Below are positions 24,697 through 33,787 of a stretch of 64,000 nucleotides of DNA, in pieces. The notes under the pieces were generated by a model, which saw nothing but the letters and a program-made list of their open reading frames with translations, searched no databases and had not been told where the DNA came from. The first letter of the stretch is position 1, and every line of letters begins with the position of its first letter. Origin of the DNA: Lachnospiraceae bacterium UBA4631 (lineage in GTDB: Bacteria > Bacillota > Clostridia > Lachnospirales > Lachnospiraceae); NCBI GenBank assembly GCA_002406015.1, contig DHMX01000027.1, positions 1-64,000 of the forward strand, written 5' to 3'. Position numbers and translations under genes: made by a program.

Positions 24697-25983
24697 TTAT
24701 ACTTCCTTGGCTGCTTCTACGACCAAATCAACTGCCTTCTGAATCGCAATATCCTTCTTAATGGAATCGGATTCATGCTCGCCTACTACTTCCTGCAGCT
24801 TCTCAACATCCATCTGATACATAGATGCCATATTTTCTAACTCTTTATCCATATCTTCTTCGGTTACTTCAATTGCCTCTGCCTTAGATATTGCTTCCAA
24901 TACCAGACGAGACTGGATTCTTCTTAATGCCTCCGGCTTGCACTGTTCCTTCATGGTATTCATATCAGAACCGGTGAACTTAAAATACTGTTCAATGTTT
25001 AAGCCCTGATAATTTAATCTCTGTGCAAATTCATCTACCATCTGTTCCTGCATCATTTCAATCATTGCATCCGGAACTTCCATGGTTGCATTTTCCACAA
25101 TCTTATCAATTACTTTCGATTCTTTCTCTCTCTTTGCTTCGGTTTCCTTCTTTACCAGTAAGGTCTTGCGAATATCCTCTTTATATTCATCCATGGTGTC
25201 AAACTCAGAAGCTTCACTTGCGAACTCGTCATTAAGCTCCGGAAGCTCGGTTGCCTTAATTCCCTTAATTGTAACCTTGAACATAGCCGGCTTGCCTGCT
25301 AAATCCTCAGCCTGATATTCCTCTGGGAATGTAACATTTACTTCTACTTCCTCACCAATGTTCTTTCCAACCAACTGATCTTCAAAGGTATCAATAAAGG
25401 AATGAGAACCCAGCTTCAAAGGATAGTCACTTCCCTTACCGCCTTCAAATGCCTTTCCATCTACGAAGCCTTCAAAGTCAATCGTTACTTCATCATCCAT
25501 CTGTGCTGCACGATCTGTTACCTCAATCGTTCTGGAATTCTGCTGCTGAACCCGCTTCAGCTCTGCTTCCATATCCTCATCTGTTACTTCTACCTGAATC
25601 TTATCAACCTCAATACCCTTATAGTCACCTAATGTAACTTCCGGCTTTAATGCAACCTCTGCTGTAAAGATAAACGGCTTTCCCTTTTCCATCTGTACAA
25701 CATCAACTGTTGGTCTGGATACGATTTCCAAATCACTGTCTGCCATCTCTCTTGGGTATGCATCCTGAATACAGGTATTTGCTGCATCTTCATAGAACAT
25801 TTCCGGGCCATATGCCTTCTCTAAAAATGCCATCGGAACCTTACCCTTACGGAAGCCCGGTACAGAAATCTTATTCTTCTGCTTCTGATATGCACCTACC
25901 ATAGCCTTTTCAAATTCCTCCGGGGCTACTTCTATTGTAATCTTTGCCATGTTTTTTTCCAGATTTTCTACTGTGTAACTCAT
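24697..25983 (-). CDS. tig: Trigger factor
   Basis: Trigger factor is a ribosome-bound chaperone and prolyl isomerase. The 428-residue product has the ribosome-binding signature VPGFRKGKVP (41-50), a central FKBP-type isomerase domain (about 150-240, with DEVTIDFEGFVDGKAFEGGKG), and the C-terminal helical arms. It is the first gene of the tig-clpP-clpX-lon-engB operon. The start follows AAGGAGGACTTATAGCA. Confidence 0.98.
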   Translation of the reverse strand: MSYTVENLEKNMAKITIEVAPEEFEKAMVGAYQKQKNKISVPGFRKGKVPMAFLEKAYGPEMFYEDAANTCIQDAYPREMADSDLEIVSRPTVDVVQMEKGKPFIFTAEVALKPEVTLGDYKGIEVDKIQVEVTDEDMEAELKRVQQQNSRTIEVTDRAAQMDDEVTIDFEGFVDGKAFEGGKGSDYPLKLGSHSFIDTFEDQLVGKNIGEEVEVNVTFPEEYQAEDLAGKPAMFKVTIKGIKATELPELNDEFASEASEFDTMDEYKEDIRKTLLVKKETEAKREKESKVIDKIVENATMEVPDAMIEMMQEQMVDEFAQRLNYQGLNIEQYFKFTGSDMNTMKEQCKPEALRRIQSRLVLEAISKAEAIEVTEEDMDKELENMASMYQMDVEKLQEVVGEHESDSIKKDIAIQKAVDLVVEAAKEV

Positions 25984-26060
25984 TGCTATAAGTCCTCCTT
26001 AATTGACACTACCATTTTCTTCTTTGTATTTTTATTGAGCCTTAGCCCATTAATCACTAA

Positions 26061-26090
26061 ATTATATCACACGAGCAAGCACTATGTCCA
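26061..26090 (-). promoter_or_regulatory. Promoter of the tig-clp-lon operon
   Basis: On the minus strand -35 TGGACA (26085-26090), an 18-bp spacer and -10 TATAAT (26061-26066). I saw no CtsR-type heptad repeat. Confidence 0.6.
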
Positions 26091-26121
26091 CCACAAAATG
26101 TATGATATGGTTAATTTATAC

Positions 26122-26159
26122 AAAAAGCTATCCCCGCAGGATAAATCCCGCGGGGATAG
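26122..26159 (-). terminator. Terminator of the spore protein gene
   Basis: CTATCCCCGC and GCGGGGATAG form a 10-bp stem with a 12-base loop. On the minus strand it is followed by CTTTTTG. Confidence 0.9.
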
Positions 26160-26185
26160 TGATACTTCATTTCTGTAAGCTCTGA

Positions 26186-26371
26186 TTACTTGTTAGACAT
26201 AGCCTTCATCTGAGCTTCTACTAACTTCTTAGTCATCTGTCCACCAACAGAACCATTCTGTCTTGATGTCAAATCACCATTGTAACCCTGCTTCAAATCT
26301 ACACCTACTTCAGATGCACATTCCATTTTGAAACGGTTCATTGCTTCACTCTTAGAATACTTGCTTGACAT
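26186..26371 (-). CDS. Small acid-soluble spore protein, alpha/beta type
   Basis: Alpha/beta SASPs coat spore DNA and protect it from UV and chemicals. The 61-residue product shows FKMECASEVGVDLKQGYNGDLTSRQNGSVGGQMTKKLV, including the germination protease site region (E-C-A-S-E) and the DNA-binding GYNGDLTSRQNGSVGGQM stretch. The ATG at 26371 is chosen for the upstream GGAGG; a frame extension to 26386 would overlap that site. It shows the organism can form spores. Confidence 0.95.
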   Translation of the reverse strand: MSSKYSKSEAMNRFKMECASEVGVDLKQGYNGDLTSRQNGSVGGQMTKKLVEAQMKAMSNK

Positions 26372-26498
26372 AATTGCTACCTCCATAATCTATACTTGAT
26401 TCTTTCGACTTCAAGCACTTTCAGCTACGGTCGCTTTGTTCAACTGTATCTTCAATTGCTTGTTGTCTTGATAATAGTATCTTCTAAATCCGGTAAAG

Positions 26499-26527
26499 TA
26501 TTATGGTAAGTTATGGTGCTTTTATTG
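26499..26527 (-). promoter_or_regulatory. Candidate sigma-G promoter of the spore protein gene
   Basis: On the minus strand a -35-like CAATA (26523-26527), a 17-bp spacer and CATAATA (26499-26505) fit the forespore sigma-G pattern, with one mismatch in the -35. The leader would be about 120 bases. The -35 overlaps the end of the large surface protein gene. Confidence 0.5.
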
Positions 26528-29500
26528 TCTTTTTTTATTTTTTAAAGAAACGATTCCAAGGATTGCGGTTCCTGCAAATAATACTGCTATCCATCCAATC
26601 GGTGCTTCATCACCTGTCTTTGGTGAATACTGACCGCCGCCGGATGTATTCTTGCCGTTGGTGTTGGAGCTGGTCTGTATCGTAATATTATTTGAATCCT
26701 GTCTTGTACTAATATCGGATGTGGATGCAGACGAACTATTGGAACCGTTTGAATTGGTTGCTGTTGTAGCAGTACTTCCGTTTGTATCGGTTGTACCCGT
26801 ACTTCCTGTTGAAGTATCGTCTGTTCCGCTCTTCTTATCGGTATAGACAAGTGCGTAGGTTGAATACAGAGAGCTGTCTAAGGTATAAGTACCCACATTG
26901 CTGTCTAAGTCCACCATTCTGTCTGCTTTTCCGTCATGAACACGAATCACACAGACTCCTTCCTCCTGCATTAACGCTTCGCTTAACGGTATTACCATCC
27001 GGACATTCTTTCCGCCTGCAATCGCAGTTACCGGTGTCTCCGAAATCATACCGTATGCTCCATATGCCCGCTTCAATATTGAGAAATCCAAGTACATTGC
27101 AACCTTTTCATTCTTATTCATAGTACGCTGCAGACATGCCAAATCGGAATTAGGAACATCCTTTTCGTCTACATACTGAATCTTCATCAGGAACTCTACA
27201 ATTCCACCTGCCTGAATAATCGCTTCATCCTCTGCTCCAAAGTTCGTAGAATCTCCGAACAGAATATCCAGATTGCTGATAACAATATTCGGAACATTCT
27301 CTCCAAGCACTACATCTGTAACCTGTCCTGCCCGTATCGTCAACAGGATGGAGCCGGTAGGTTCTATCACTGCATGATTCTTAATAACTAAGCCCTGACT
27401 CGTCATGCGATTGCCGTTTTTCGCCTGAATGGTATAGCTTCCATCCGGCACATTATTAAAGTAAAATTGAGTCTCTCCTACCTTAACCGTATAGGTCTGC
27501 AAAACAGAATCTCCATCATACAAGAATACCGTTGTCGGTGTTGTGCTTGCAACCTCATCCTTTACAGTTCCTGCTATATTGATGCCATCTGTTACTTCGC
27601 CCTCGGTCCGGAAGAAGCCGGCATAGCTGCAACCCTCTCCGCTGGCGGATAATGCCTTAATAGAAAATCCGTATCTGGTGTTTGCTGTCAGTTGGGTGAA
27701 CTTCGCCGTAAATGACTTATTTCCCAAATCATCCGTTACCGTTATTAAGCTGTCTGCATCCAGATAAGCATCTGCTCCCGGTACTCCATAGCTGACTGCC
27801 ACTCCGGTAATATCAAAGGTTCCGGCTGTTACAATACCCTTTACGGTAATACCCCGTTCTGCATTGCCGGAAATCTCTGTCACCGTAATTCCCATCGGCT
27901 CAAACGCATCTGTTTTACTTGTATTTCCAGCCCAGTCTGTTGCCTCTATCATGTAACTTCCCTGCATAGAAGCCGTAAAGCTTGCTGTATATACACCGGT
28001 ATCCTGCTGTTCAAAGCTAAGTGTCTTTGTCTGGTTTGCATCACCGTTATAGGTTGCTGTCAGACTTGCCAGACCACAGGTATCTTCCATAACCTGGAAT
28101 CTTACCCGGCTGTTTGTTCCGTTTCCGGTAATCGTAATATTTGAAATCACCGGTGCGGTTCCATCATATCGAATCTGATACAGACCATCTTCTTCGTCTT
28201 CATAAGCATTTCTCATTCCGGACTCTGATTCTGCCCATACACGCAGATTCCAGATTCCTTCTCCCGGCAACTGGAAGGCTTCTATTGCCCGCTGATTATC
28301 ATAGGTTGGCTCCTGTGTTCCTGCCTTCCAGATATGATAATAAGTCGTTATTGCTGTACCGTCCGGTGTTGTTGCCGGTTCGGTAATCGTAATCGTCGGA
28401 TTCTCAGAATACCAGTATAACTCCGGTTTTTCTACATCATCCGGTATCTCCGGTGTTATCGTTACAACCGGATTTTCCGGTACTTCACTGGAAATCTTAG
28501 TTAATTCCAGCTCTGCCTTCTGCTCATTTCCTGCATTATCATATGCGAAAATCGTATAGGTTCCTTTTTCGGTAGCCGTAAACTGATAGGTATTTTCCTT
28601 ATCCTTTACTGCTGAAAACGGATAATTGCTTACTACATTATCGGTCGTTCTTGCTTTCAGTATGAAATGACTGAATCCACTTTCCAAATCTGTAATCGTA
28701 AAAGTAATGACACGTTCCTTTGCCCATGCTGCATTGCAGGTTTCCTGTGTCGGTGTTACGGTTATTTCCGGTGCCGTAGAATCTATAATAAATTCCATTG
28801 GTACGGACTCAAGGCTGACATTATCGGCATTATCATATGCAATTGCCGTAATCTTATACGCACCGCTTTCTGTAAATGTCTTTGTAAAGTCTGCCTGTGT
28901 CATAACTCTGGTGTTATCGGAAACCAGTTCCTGTTCGTTTTCTGCAATTACTTCACCGTTTTTGGTAACGGTCCATAAAATATATGCAATACCGGCATCT
29001 GCATCCGTTGCGGTTGCTGTTACAGTTACTTCTCTGTAATAATTTTCATTTCCGGTATAAGCAGTTTTACCATCTTCATCGGTTGCTGTCAGCACAATCT
29101 CCGGTGCCGTATTTTCAATTACCCAATAGTCTGAGTTCTCTATACCAATCAGAGATGCCCGTTCTGTCACATTACCTGCCTTATCCTTTGCGATAAAAGC
29201 AACCTGTCCCTTGAATCCTAACGGAAGCTCAAAGACTGCTTTTCCGTCTTTCACCTCTATGGTTGTTCCTGCACTTGTCAAAATGTCAGAATCCAGATAG
29301 TAGGTCAGAGACTCTGCTCCGCTCACCTCTCCTGCATCCGGTGTGCTTCCGTCTGCCCGTAAGTCTACAACCGGAACGGTTACAACTAATTTTTCCTTAA
29401 AGAAGTTACCAAAGCTTAAAAAGTGGCCTATCTTCTGCAAACCGGTGTTATTCACCGTATCAATTGTAATATTGGCAGTATCAATCGTCGGAGGTGTAAC

Positions 29501-31789
29501 ATCAATCTTTAATCTTAACGGTTCCACGCTGGTAACTGCATGATTATCTTCATTTCCTAACTGAATATATAAATCATGACGTGCCATTTCTGCGGTAATC
29601 GTCACACTATGGCTGAACAGTCCCGGTTCATAGGTCTTGGCACGCTTAGCCGGGTCATCCATAACATATACGGTGTTATAGTTAGATGTACTGATGGTCT
29701 CAACCCGCGGCTCATTCGGTCCGTAATACCAGCCATCCGGTGAAACATTTCCTATAATCGTATAATCCTTTCCTTCTCCTTCAACCGGCTTATCCTGTTT
29801 TACAACCAAGGTTCCTTCTATTACCTGCAGATAATAATTCTGAAGTGTTACGCTTTCTGTATCGATACCCACCGGATAAGTTCCCGGCAAATATCCGTTT
29901 GTAATGTAATCACAGGTATAATGTCCTGCAACTGCTGCTGCAATCTCAGCGGCATCCCTTGCAATGATTTCATCCGACAAGCCCTCTACCTGACTCAAAT
30001 CAACCGATACATTATAGCTTGGTACCTGTCCGGTCAGTATATAGTCCTGATTTTCTGGATATTCTACAAAGGTGGTTACCAATGCCTGTGCCCTGGTAAT
30101 GGTTCCTTCATTCGTACTCCAGCTCGCCGGTGCCGTATAATACTTTGCTTTGGAACCAAGCAGCCGAATATCATAAATCGTAATTTTCTTTCCTTCTCCG
30201 GCATTCTCGTCCTCAAAGACTCCGCGGCCATCATTATAAGCTACTACATCATCGTTATTTACAATTCCGCTTACCTGAATGGCTCCGATTCCAATATCCG
30301 TTGTTCCGTTATACGGTCTTGACTTATACTGAATATCAACAATTGTCAATTCCTTCTGTGTAAGATTTATCGTCAAAGCCAGTGGAATCGTTTTGTTGTT
30401 CTCCACATCCGTTACACTGAAGTTTACAATAAAATTACCAACGGTTTGTACTCCGGTTTCAGCCGTAGTTAAATGAATTTCATTTTGATTTGCTGCATCA
30501 ATGGTAATACCGGTCAAATCCGTAAATTCATCAACCGAGGTCACACTGGTGCCGTCTATTGTGCTTCCGGACACACTTGTTACATTCGTTGTGAAAATAC
30601 CTTTATCTGATTCCGTATGAGAAATGGCAATTTCTTCATCCATTATATCACCATAGCTTCCCTGAATGGTTGCCGGTGTAAAGGATGCATTCTGATATGC
30701 CCATTGTGCAACTAAGGTAACATTTCCATTATTAACGGTCGTCAATCCGCTTACTGCATCTGCATAATAAATCTGACTGGTACCTTGTAAGAGCCAGCCG
30801 GTAAATATATAGCCCGGCTTACGGAATCCATTTTCTAAGGTCTGTGGATTGTCCAATACCACCGTTTCATCATAATCTACAGTTCTGGATTCCATACTTC
30901 CAGTTGCTGCGGCTCCTTCCGGTGTATCAGAATCTGCCTTGAAATTAATCGTATAACGATTCGGAATCCACTTTGGTGTGACTTCAATATCGTCATTAAA
31001 GGTTGCAACATCATATGTGCCGCCAACCGGTATGTAAGCTCCTCTTCCCTTTACTTCCCAATCTACAAAGGAAAAGCCTGCCCGTGTAATTCCCGGATTA
31101 TTAATGGTTGCTGTTGCCACTCCGTCCACAACATCAACCTTCTGATGGGTAGCAGCTCCTGCTGCAAATTCACCTTCTCCGGCATTAAAGGTCACCTTAA
31201 ATGCTTTTCGACTACACTGTGCATATAACGTCAATGTATAATTCGTAAATAAGTCTTCACTCAAGGTATCTATCTTCTGGGCAGTCTGCGGGTCATCCGT
31301 TGTATACCAGCCGTCAAAATTCCAGTATTCTCCGTTATCATCCGTAAATTTAAACTTATCTGACAAATCAGTTGTGGCAAACTCACTTTTCTCCAGATTC
31401 AATCTGCCTTTGGTTCCTAACCCATTCGTCACCTCCAGATTAACGGTATATATAATTCCGCTATCTCCATCCGCCTGAACGGCTACTTCTCCCGCATCAT
31501 CGTTCTGCGATGCAACATCAACCTGTACGGTTCCCCCTTCATTTCCGGAGTTTAGTGCATCCGGATTCTCGGTCTCGCTGGCAATACTAATCAGATACCA
31601 GCCCTGACTGATAATCAGCACCGTACATACCAGCATAACTACCGCCCGCTTTGGGCGTTCCATACACTTTTCTAATATCAGGAAGAAAAAGCTAATTAAT
31701 GACACCAATGCCAGCATGGGGTACTTCAACCAGCGATGCTTTTTTCCCAGCCCTACTAATTTTTGAATCACATACTCCTTTGCTTTCAT
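26522..31789 (-). CDS. Giant surface protein with InlB/MBG/Ig-like repeats and sortase signal
   Basis: The 1755-residue product has two hydrophobic segments near the N-terminus (about 20-42 and 48-70), then an extracellular repeat region: three Listeria-Bacteroides (InlB-type) repeats between about 110 and 370 (FDGWYTT, FVDWEVKG, FTGWLLQG), a YDG/MBG-like domain (IQYKSRPYNGTTDIGI) near 500-580, and then several Ig-like units with recurring (S/T)APEI and AYDNA(D/G)N motifs. A carboxypeptidase-regulatory-like unit (GTVKDEVASTTPTTVFLYDG) follows. The C-terminal tail is a low-complexity S/T/N linker, SPKTGD, a membrane helix and KNKKRQ: an LPxTG-like sortase signal. It is probably an adhesin or wall-anchored stalk; no enzyme domain is visible. 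Confidence 0.85.
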   Translation of the reverse strand: MKAKEYVIQKLVGLGKKHRWLKYPMLALVSLISFFFLILEKCMERPKRAVVMLVCTVLIISQGWYLISIASETENPDALNSGNEGGTVQVDVASQNDDAGEVAVQADGDSGIIYTVNLEVTNGLGTKGRLNLEKSEFATTDLSDKFKFTDDNGEYWNFDGWYTTDDPQTAQKIDTLSEDLFTNYTLTLYAQCSRKAFKVTFNAGEGEFAAGAATHQKVDVVDGVATATINNPGITRAGFSFVDWEVKGRGAYIPVGGTYDVATFNDDIEVTPKWIPNRYTINFKADSDTPEGAAATGSMESRTVDYDETVVLDNPQTLENGFRKPGYIFTGWLLQGTSQIYYADAVSGLTTVNNGNVTLVAQWAYQNASFTPATIQGSYGDIMDEEIAISHTESDKGIFTTNVTSVSGSTIDGTSVTSVDEFTDLTGITIDAANQNEIHLTTAETGVQTVGNFIVNFSVTDVENNKTIPLALTINLTQKELTIVDIQYKSRPYNGTTDIGIGAIQVSGIVNNDDVVAYNDGRGVFEDENAGEGKKITIYDIRLLGSKAKYYTAPASWSTNEGTITRAQALVTTFVEYPENQDYILTGQVPSYNVSVDLSQVEGLSDEIIARDAAEIAAAVAGHYTCDYITNGYLPGTYPVGIDTESVTLQNYYLQVIEGTLVVKQDKPVEGEGKDYTIIGNVSPDGWYYGPNEPRVETISTSNYNTVYVMDDPAKRAKTYEPGLFSHSVTITAEMARHDLYIQLGNEDNHAVTSVEPLRLKIDVTPPTIDTANITIDTVNNTGLQKIGHFLSFGNFFKEKLVVTVPVVDLRADGSTPDAGEVSGAESLTYYLDSDILTSAGTTIEVKDGKAVFELPLGFKGQVAFIAKDKAGNVTERASLIGIENSDYWVIENTAPEIVLTATDEDGKTAYTGNENYYREVTVTATATDADAGIAYILWTVTKNGEVIAENEQELVSDNTRVMTQADFTKTFTESGAYKITAIAYDNADNVSLESVPMEFIIDSTAPEITVTPTQETCNAAWAKERVITFTITDLESGFSHFILKARTTDNVVSNYPFSAVKDKENTYQFTATEKGTYTIFAYDNAGNEQKAELELTKISSEVPENPVVTITPEIPDDVEKPELYWYSENPTITITEPATTPDGTAITTYYHIWKAGTQEPTYDNQRAIEAFQLPGEGIWNLRVWAESESGMRNAYEDEEDGLYQIRYDGTAPVISNITITGNGTNSRVRFQVMEDTCGLASLTATYNGDANQTKTLSFEQQDTGVYTASFTASMQGSYMIEATDWAGNTSKTDAFEPMGITVTEISGNAERGITVKGIVTAGTFDITGVAVSYGVPGADAYLDADSLITVTDDLGNKSFTAKFTQLTANTRYGFSIKALSASGEGCSYAGFFRTEGEVTDGINIAGTVKDEVASTTPTTVFLYDGDSVLQTYTVKVGETQFYFNNVPDGSYTIQAKNGNRMTSQGLVIKNHAVIEPTGSILLTIRAGQVTDVVLGENVPNIVISNLDILFGDSTNFGAEDEAIIQAGGIVEFLMKIQYVDEKDVPNSDLACLQRTMNKNEKVAMYLDFSILKRAYGAYGMISETPVTAIAGGKNVRMVIPLSEALMQEEGVCVIRVHDGKADRMVDLDSNVGTYTLDSSLYSTYALVYTDKKSGTDDTSTGSTGTTDTNGSTATTATNSNGSNSSSASTSDISTRQDSNNITIQTSSNTNGKNTSGGGQYSPKTGDEAPIGWIAVLFAGTAILGIVSLKNKKRQ

Positions 31790-32057
31790 ACCTTCACCTC
31801 ATCACATTCTTCTAATTTTCACGTAATCTATGTACAAATCCATAACCACATCTGCAACTCATATAGATTTAATATACCATATCTTGTATCTAAAACAAAT
31901 ACCTTTTTCAACAAACCTGTCCAAAATTGCATTTTTTTTACAAATGGATATAGCTTAATAATTATATCGTCAGTTCTGTTTCTGTTCTAAACCTCTTTTT
32001 TACAGATTCTTCTATGTAATTTATCTGTATTTCATGGAAATATGCTTCGTCTCTGCA
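31790..32057. other. AT-rich divergent intergenic region
   Basis: No gene or strong RNA structure is visible. For the surface protein gene on the minus strand there is a candidate extended -10, TGGTATATT, at 31871-31879, with a poor -35 (TTTGTT, 31894-31899), and a second TATAAT near 31965. Both are weak. Confidence 0.4.
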
Positions 32058-32086
32058 TTGAAAATCCTGCCCTTCCATATTATAAT
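32058..32086 (+). promoter_or_regulatory. Promoter of the beta-CASP hydrolase gene
   Basis: -35 TTGAAA, a 17-bp spacer and consensus -10 TATAAT, about 30 bases upstream of the start codon. Confidence 0.75.
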
Positions 32087-32117
32087 AATAGTAACTTGAC
32101 ACAGGGGGTATTTGCTT

Positions 32118-33722
32118 ATGAAATTAACGTTTATTGGGGCGGATCATGAGGTCACAGGCAGCAGCCATTATCTGGAAATTGCAGAAAAAAAGCTTGCTGT
32201 AGACTGTGGTATGGAGCAGGGGGCTGACATTTATCAAAATGAAGAACCTCCCTATCCCGCAGCAGACCTCGATTATATCCTGCTGACACACGCACACATT
32301 GACCACAGTGGTTATCTGCCGCTCTTGTATTCTCATGGTTTTCGCGGAACCATATTTGCAACAAAGGCAACCACGGATTTATGTCAGATTATGCTTCGTG
32401 ACAGTGCTCACATTCAGGAAATGGAGGCAGAATGGAAGAACCGGAAGGCACGTCGTTCCGGTATGCCGGAGGTGACTCCTCTCTATACCATTCAGGATGC
32501 CGAAAAGGTTATCTCACACTTTCAATCATTGGATTATGATGCCATTGTAACAATTGCAGACGGTATTCAGGTTCGTTTTTCAGATGTCGGACATCTTCTT
32601 GGCTCTGCCAGTATTGAAATCTGGGCAACCGAAGAAGAAAAAACCGTAAAGCTTGCCTTTTCCGGTGATATAGGCAATATTAACCAGCCACTTATCCGGG
32701 ACCCGCAATATTTGTCCGAAGCAGATTTTGTAATTATGGAATCTACCTATGGAGACCGCAGTCACAAGGCAGCACCAGACTACGTTGCCGAATTGACCCG
32801 CATTATCCGTACCACCTTCCAACGAGGCGGTAATGTAGTAATTCCTTCCTTTGCTGTAGGACGGACACAGGAATTACTGTACTTTATTCGAGAAATTAAG
32901 ACGAAACAGCTTTTACCGGAGTATCCGGATTTCGAGGTCTACGTTGACAGTCCGCTTGCCATAGAAGCAACCAATGTATTTAATCGGAATGTGGAAAGCT
33001 GCTTTGATGAAGAAGCTATGGCACTGGTTCGTCAGGGCATTAACCCAATTGCTTTTCCGGGACTGAAAACCTCTGTAACCAGTGATGAATCCAAGGCAAT
33101 TAACTTCAATCCGGAGCCGAAGGTCATTATTTCCGCTTCCGGTATGTGTGAAGCAGGCCGGATTCGTCATCATTTGAAGCACAACTTATGGAGACCGGAA
33201 TGTACGGTCTTGTTCGTTGGTTATCAGGCAAACGGCACGCTTGGCCGTTCCCTGTTAGAGGGTGCCACCTCGGTTACGCTTTTTGGTGAAACCATTGAGG
33301 TTATGGCTCACATTGAAAAGCTGGAGGGTATCAGCGGTCATGCAGACAAAGAGCATCTGATTGAATGGCTGCAGGCTATTTCTCCAAAGCCGAAAAAGGT
33401 CTTTGTGGTTCATGGTGAGGATACGGTTTGTGATACCTTTGCTGCGTGTCTGCATGATGAATACGGGTATCAGGCAGAGGCTCCTTATACCGGTGCTGTC
33501 TTTGACCTGATAAATGAAACATGGCTGGCAACCGGTAATCGTGTACATAAGCGTACAGAGGTTGTAGCAAAATCCACACGTGCCGCCACGATTTATCAAC
33601 GTCTGGTTGCAGCGGGACAACGTCTGGCTGCTGTCATTCGTCATAACGAGGGAGGTACCAATAAGGATTTAATAAAATTTACCGACCAAATCAATTCTTT
33701 ATGTGATAAATGGGATAGATAG
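32118..33722 (+). CDS. Beta-CASP metallo-beta-lactamase-fold hydrolase
   Basis: The 534-residue protein belongs to the CPSF73/YSH1-like RNA-processing exonuclease group. Metal motifs: LTHAHIDHSGYLP (HxHxDH), DVGHLLGSASIEI, and FSGDIG. Beta-CASP motifs follow: VIMESTYGDR, VVIPSFAVGRTQELLY, VIISASGMCEAGRIRHHL, ILFVGYQANGTLGR-type, and GHADKEHL with a late FVVHGE. RNA cleavage is the family expectation, not shown here. ATG 32118 with upstream GGGGG is preferred to the TTG at 32112. It is followed by a subtilase gene 65 bases later. Confidence 0.92.
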   Translation: MKLTFIGADHEVTGSSHYLEIAEKKLAVDCGMEQGADIYQNEEPPYPAADLDYILLTHAHIDHSGYLPLLYSHGFRGTIFATKATTDLCQIMLRDSAHIQEMEAEWKNRKARRSGMPEVTPLYTIQDAEKVISHFQSLDYDAIVTIADGIQVRFSDVGHLLGSASIEIWATEEEKTVKLAFSGDIGNINQPLIRDPQYLSEADFVIMESTYGDRSHKAAPDYVAELTRIIRTTFQRGGNVVIPSFAVGRTQELLYFIREIKTKQLLPEYPDFEVYVDSPLAIEATNVFNRNVESCFDEEAMALVRQGINPIAFPGLKTSVTSDESKAINFNPEPKVIISASGMCEAGRIRHHLKHNLWRPECTVLFVGYQANGTLGRSLLEGATSVTLFGETIEVMAHIEKLEGISGHADKEHLIEWLQAISPKPKKVFVVHGEDTVCDTFAACLHDEYGYQAEAPYTGAVFDLINETWLATGNRVHKRTEVVAKSTRAATIYQRLVAAGQRLAAVIRHNEGGTNKDLIKFTDQINSLCDKWDR

Positions 33723-33787
33723 CCGCACGCTTCCTTCTTTCCTGCATACTTTAATAGTAATTTCACTGAAATTCGTTGGAGTGCTTC

